Of a DNA stretch of 64,000 nt, positions 61,336-64,000 are shown one piece after another (within the stretch, counting starts at the first letter, position 1; every line of letters begins with the position of its first letter). Below the pieces are notes generated by a model, which had not been told where the DNA came from, ran no database searches, and saw only the letters and a list, made by a program, of their open reading frames with translations. The translations under genes and the position numbers were made by a program. The stretch is from Ignavibacteriales bacterium (GTDB lineage: Bacteria > Bacteroidota > Ignavibacteria > Ignavibacteriales > Melioribacteraceae), in contig JACOUS010000007.1 in assembly GCA_016177735.1 (NCBI GenBank), positions 1 through 64,000 on the forward strand, given 5' to 3'.

Positions 61336-62494
61336 TTTGGTTTGGGTATTAGACTCGACGTTAAGAGAAGGCGAGCAGACGCCCGGTGTTTATTTTGATA
61401 AACACATCAAACTTGCAATTGCAAATCTCCTCGATGAGATAGGTGTTAATATAATTGAAGCCGGTCACCCGATGGTAACACCGGAAATTCACGCCGCAGT
61501 AAAATCGATTGCACAGAAAGGTTACAAATCAATTGTTGGCGCGCATTCGCGTTCGCTCAAATCCGATGTTGATCTTGCATTGGAATGCGGTGTTGATTTC
61601 ATCGGCATTTTCTATTGTGTTTCGGATGAAAGACTCGAAACGGTTTTCAAAAAAGATTTGGATTCAGCTATTCAATTGATTACCGATGTGATCAAATATG
61701 CAAAAAGCCAGAAGCCTGATTTGTTAATTCGTTACACTCCCGAAGACACGGTTCGTTCGCAGTTTGAAAATGTTGTGAAAGCCGCAGCAGCAGCAGTTGA
61801 AGCCGGTGCGGATATTATCAGCGTGGCAGATACAACCGGTTACATGGTCCCCGGTACAAAAAGAAGTATGTATGATTATATCTCGCGATTGAAAGACGAG
61901 CTTGCATCACGAAAACTTTCCCCGAAACTTGCAGTGCACTGCCACAACGACCGCGGGCTCGCATTAGCAAACGCGCTCGATGCTTACCGCGCTGGCGTTG
62001 ATATTATTGATGCTGCCGCACTCGGACTTGGCGAGCGTGCCGGCATTGTAGATTTGGCACAATTGCTTGTTGTGTTAAATGTTGATTACAACGAGAACAG
62101 ATGGAACCTGAATAAACTTGTTGAACTTTATAATCTTGTAAGCAAACATTCCGGTATTCCGATTCCGGCTAATTATCCGATGACCGGGAAAAATGCTTTT
62201 ACACATTGTGCCGGTGTTCATACACATGCAGCATCTGTTAACCCGATGCACTATGAAAGTTTGAAACCGGAAATTTTAGGAAGAGAACGAAGCTTCGCGC
62301 TCGATCATATGTCGGGCATTGCATCGTTGAGATATGCACTCGGATTGATCAGCGAAAGTTCTTTGGATAATGAAACTCAAATGGATGTTTTGAAAGAAGT
62401 CAAATCTGTCGGTCAACGCGGTAGAACGGTTGATCTTGCCGAACTTAAACATATCGTTGATGCTGTGAAGCATCATCAGACATACACTAAGTGA
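61328..62494 (+). CDS. Homocitrate synthase-like enzyme (LeuA/NifV superfamily)
   Basis: 388 residues from a GTG that overlaps lysW. DSTLREGEQTPGVYF is the acetyl-CoA-dependent condensing-enzyme motif, HCHNDRGLALANALDAYRAG is the metal site, and GLGERAGIVDLAQL is characteristic. The length without a long C-terminal regulatory domain and the position between lysW and lysX indicate homocitrate synthase, the first step of the alpha-aminoadipate route to lysine. Isopropylmalate or citramalate synthase are alternatives. The 50-base gap to lysX holds a ribosome site only. Confidence 0.85.
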   Translation: MNNLVWVLDSTLREGEQTPGVYFDKHIKLAIANLLDEIGVNIIEAGHPMVTPEIHAAVKSIAQKGYKSIVGAHSRSLKSDVDLALECGVDFIGIFYCVSDERLETVFKKDLDSAIQLITDVIKYAKSQKPDLLIRYTPEDTVRSQFENVVKAAAAAVEAGADIISVADTTGYMVPGTKRSMYDYISRLKDELASRKLSPKLAVHCHNDRGLALANALDAYRAGVDIIDAAALGLGERAGIVDLAQLLVVLNVDYNENRWNLNKLVELYNLVSKHSGIPIPANYPMTGKNAFTHCAGVHTHAASVNPMHYESLKPEILGRERSFALDHMSGIASLRYALGLISESSLDNETQMDVLKEVKSVGQRGRTVDLAELKHIVDAVKHHQTYTK

Positions 62495-62544
62495 GCCTCC
62501 GCTCGCTTTAATCATAAAAATAATTTAACCGGAGAAGAATAAAA

Positions 62545-63390
62545 ATGAAAATTGGATTACTTCATTCTTTGATACGCAAAGATGAAAAATTTTTGATAGA
62601 TGAACTCAATGCCGTTAAAGGTGTTGAACTGGTAATGATTGATGACAGAGAAATTACGTTCAATCTCGGCAAAGATGATTTTAAGCTGGATGTTGTTGTT
62701 GAAAGATGCATCAACCACTCGCGTGCATTGCACGGTTTAAAATTATTTGAAGCCGCCGGAGTAAAATGTGTGAACACATATAATGTTGCTACTGTCTGCG
62801 GTGATAAACTTTTAACATCGGTCGCATTAGCAGAACACAAAGTTGCGCAGCCTGAAGTTCGTGTTGCGTTCACTGAAGAATCTGCACTCAAAGCAATTGA
62901 AGAAATGGGGTATCCTGTTGTTTTGAAACCGGCAGTCGGTTCTTGGGGAAGATTGTTATCAAAAATAAACGATAGAGATGCCGCAGAAGCAATTCTTGAA
63001 CATAAAGCAGTTTTGGGTTCGTATCATCATTCTATTTTTTACATTCAAAAATATGTTGAGAAAAAGGGAAGAGATATTAGAAGTTTTGTTGTTGGCGATA
63101 AATGTATCGCGGCAATTTATAGAACATCTCCTCACTGGATTACAAACACTGCACGCGGAGGTATGGCAACAAACTGCGTTGTTACCGATGAATTAAATGA
63201 TCTTTCAGTCCGTGCCGCAAAAGCTGTCGGCGGCGGAATTGTTGCCATCGATGTTTTTGAAACTGCACAAGGAATGATGGTTAACGAAGTGAACTACACA
63301 ATGGAATATAAAAACAGTATCACAACAACCGGCGTTAACATTCCTAAAAAAATGGTTGAATATATTTTGCAAGTTGCCGAGGGAAAATAA
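62545..63390 (+). CDS. lysX: LysX-type ATP-grasp ligase (LysW-aminoadipate ligase)
   Basis: 281 residues. An ATP-grasp protein that joins alpha-aminoadipate (or glutamate) to the C-terminal Glu of LysW. The N-terminal domain [15 protein letters not shown], the strand [13 protein letters not shown], the metal-site end [13 protein letters not shown] and the family segment [10 protein letters not shown] are all in place. CGGAGAAGA precedes the ATG. The last base of the stop is shared with the ATG of lysY. Whether it also serves arginine synthesis cannot be told. Confidence 0.92.
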   Translation: MKIGLLHSLIRKDEKFLIDELNAVKGVELVMIDDREITFNLGKDDFKLDVVVERCINHSRALHGLKLFEAAGVKCVNTYNVATVCGDKLLTSVALAEHKVAQPEVRVAFTEESALKAIEEMGYPVVLKPAVGSWGRLLSKINDRDAAEAILEHKAVLGSYHHSIFYIQKYVEKKGRDIRSFVVGDKCIAAIYRTSPHWITNTARGGMATNCVVTDELNDLSVRAAKAVGGGIVAIDVFETAQGMMVNEVNYTMEYKNSITTTGVNIPKKMVEYILQVAEGK

Positions 63391-64000
63391 TGAGTAAGAT
63401 AAATGTTTCGATAGTAGGCGCTTCGGGCTACACCGGCGGAGAATTACTCCGCTTGCTTTTGTTTCATCCTAATGTTGAAATAAAGCAAGTTACATCCGAA
63501 AGCTACACCGGGAAGTTTGTTTACAAAATTCATCCGAACTTGCGGAAATCATCAACATTAAAATTTAGTTCTGCGAATGAACTTGAACCGTGCGATCTTT
63601 TGTTCTTGTGTCTTCCTCACAATAGTTCGCAAAATAGAATTGATGAATTCAAAAAACTTGCACCGAAGATTATTGATTTGAGCGCAGATTTCCGTTTGAA
63701 GGATGCCGCCGAATATGAAAGATGGTACGGACATAAACATGCACGCCCGGAATTGTTTAACGAGTTCGTTTACGGAATTCCCGAATTACACCGCGAAGAA
63801 ATGAAGAAAGCAAATTACATTTCGAGTGCCGGCTGTAATGCAACGGCAAGTATTCTCGGATTGTACCCGCTCTATAAAAACGGATTAGTGGAAATAGATA
63901 GAACAGTTATTGAAGTAAAAGCCGGTTCAAGCGAAGGCGGAAACAAAGTTAACGAAGGTTCGCATCATCCCGAACGGAGCGGCGTTGTTCGTTCGTACAT
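63390..64000 (+). CDS. lysY: LysY/ArgC reductase, 5' part (cut by window end)
   Basis: The first 203 codons of an N-acyl-glutamyl/aminoadipyl phosphate reductase. The Rossmann motif VGASGYTGGELLRLLLF is at residues 9-25, the catalytic Cys lies in SSAGCNATASILGLYPL, and EVKAGSSEGGNK with GSHHPERSGVVRSY near the end is the LysY form (SHHPER) rather than the usual ArgC. It reduces LysW-aminoadipyl phosphate to the semialdehyde. The ATG overlaps the lysX stop by one base. The C-terminus is outside the window. Confidence 0.93.
   Translation, partial: MSKINVSIVGASGYTGGELLRLLLFHPNVEIKQVTSESYTGKFVYKIHPNLRKSSTLKFSSANELEPCDLLFLCLPHNSSQNRIDEFKKLAPKIIDLSADFRLKDAAEYERWYGHKHARPELFNEFVYGIPELHREEMKKANYISSAGCNATASILGLYPLYKNGLVEIDRTVIEVKAGSSEGGNKVNEGSHHPERSGVVRSY

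Overview
The window looks like chromosomal DNA of a low-GC bacterium of the Bacteroidota/Chlorobi/Ignavibacteria group, most probably an Ignavibacteria relative. The grounds are a GWxTD-domain protein, -33/-7 promoters of the Bacteroidota type (TTTG, 19 bases, TAnnTTTG) before pyrK and a TAnnTTTG element before metG, a LysW carrier-protein amino acid pathway, a 2-oxoglutarate dehydrogenase E1 fused to an acyltransferase domain, and several TTG starts. The placement is inference; no rRNA or other marker was compared.

Layout. 1-3.2 kb: the tail of an integrase-type transposase, then a MoxR/ChlI-like ATPase and its VWA partner on the minus strand. 3.3-13.5 kb: a plus-strand run of housekeeping genes (helical protein, manC, an unusual RpiB-like protein, pyrK-pyrD, folC, rho, a GWxTD protein, pdxA, ftsE). 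13.5-17.5 kb, minus strand: adk, tadA, tRNA-Arg(UCG), a glycosyltransferase-like protein, a cyclase-like DUF2652 protein and a membrane protein. 17.6-25 kb: a mercury-resistance operon (merR, a 49-aa Cys-rich secreted peptide, an outer-membrane barrel, a secreted HMA protein, merTP, merA), followed by a DUF255 protein and a secreted protein. 25-25.5 kb: intact tRNA-Arg(ACG) between two decayed copies. 25.7-33.3 kb: glmS, then a carbamoyl-phosphate neighbourhood (cDPGS-like P-loop protein, carbamate kinase, NodU/CmcH carbamoyltransferase with an SxtJ-like partner, ornithine carbamoyltransferase). 33.3-45.3 kb: membrane proteins, an acyl-CoA synthetase and two signalling clusters. They are separated by a dense field of short palindromic repeats around a Y1 (IS200-like, RAYT-type) transposase gene. 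45.3-57 kb: an alkaline-phosphatase-like protein, metG, an orphan DNA methyltransferase, three periplasmic folding genes, a MoxR ATPase, a VOC protein and an M23 lipoprotein. 57-60.8 kb: the E1/E2 fusion. 61-64 kb: lysW, homocitrate-synthase-like gene, lysX and the start of lysY.

The most unusual structure is the interspersed palindrome family. Its outer arms are constant (CCACGA ... TCGTGGCAATT) while the inner stem changes in a compensated way. It is concentrated as long duplicated composite blocks around the transposase gene at 38.4 kb, whose own 3' end is made of repeat sequence. One copy is split by a 98-bp MITE-like insertion with 12-bp terminal inverted repeats and a TTTA target duplication. 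Other copies lie at 1.9, 13.5, 40.9, 54.2 and 57.0 kb. No CRISPR array, phage or complete insertion sequence other than the transposase unit was seen.
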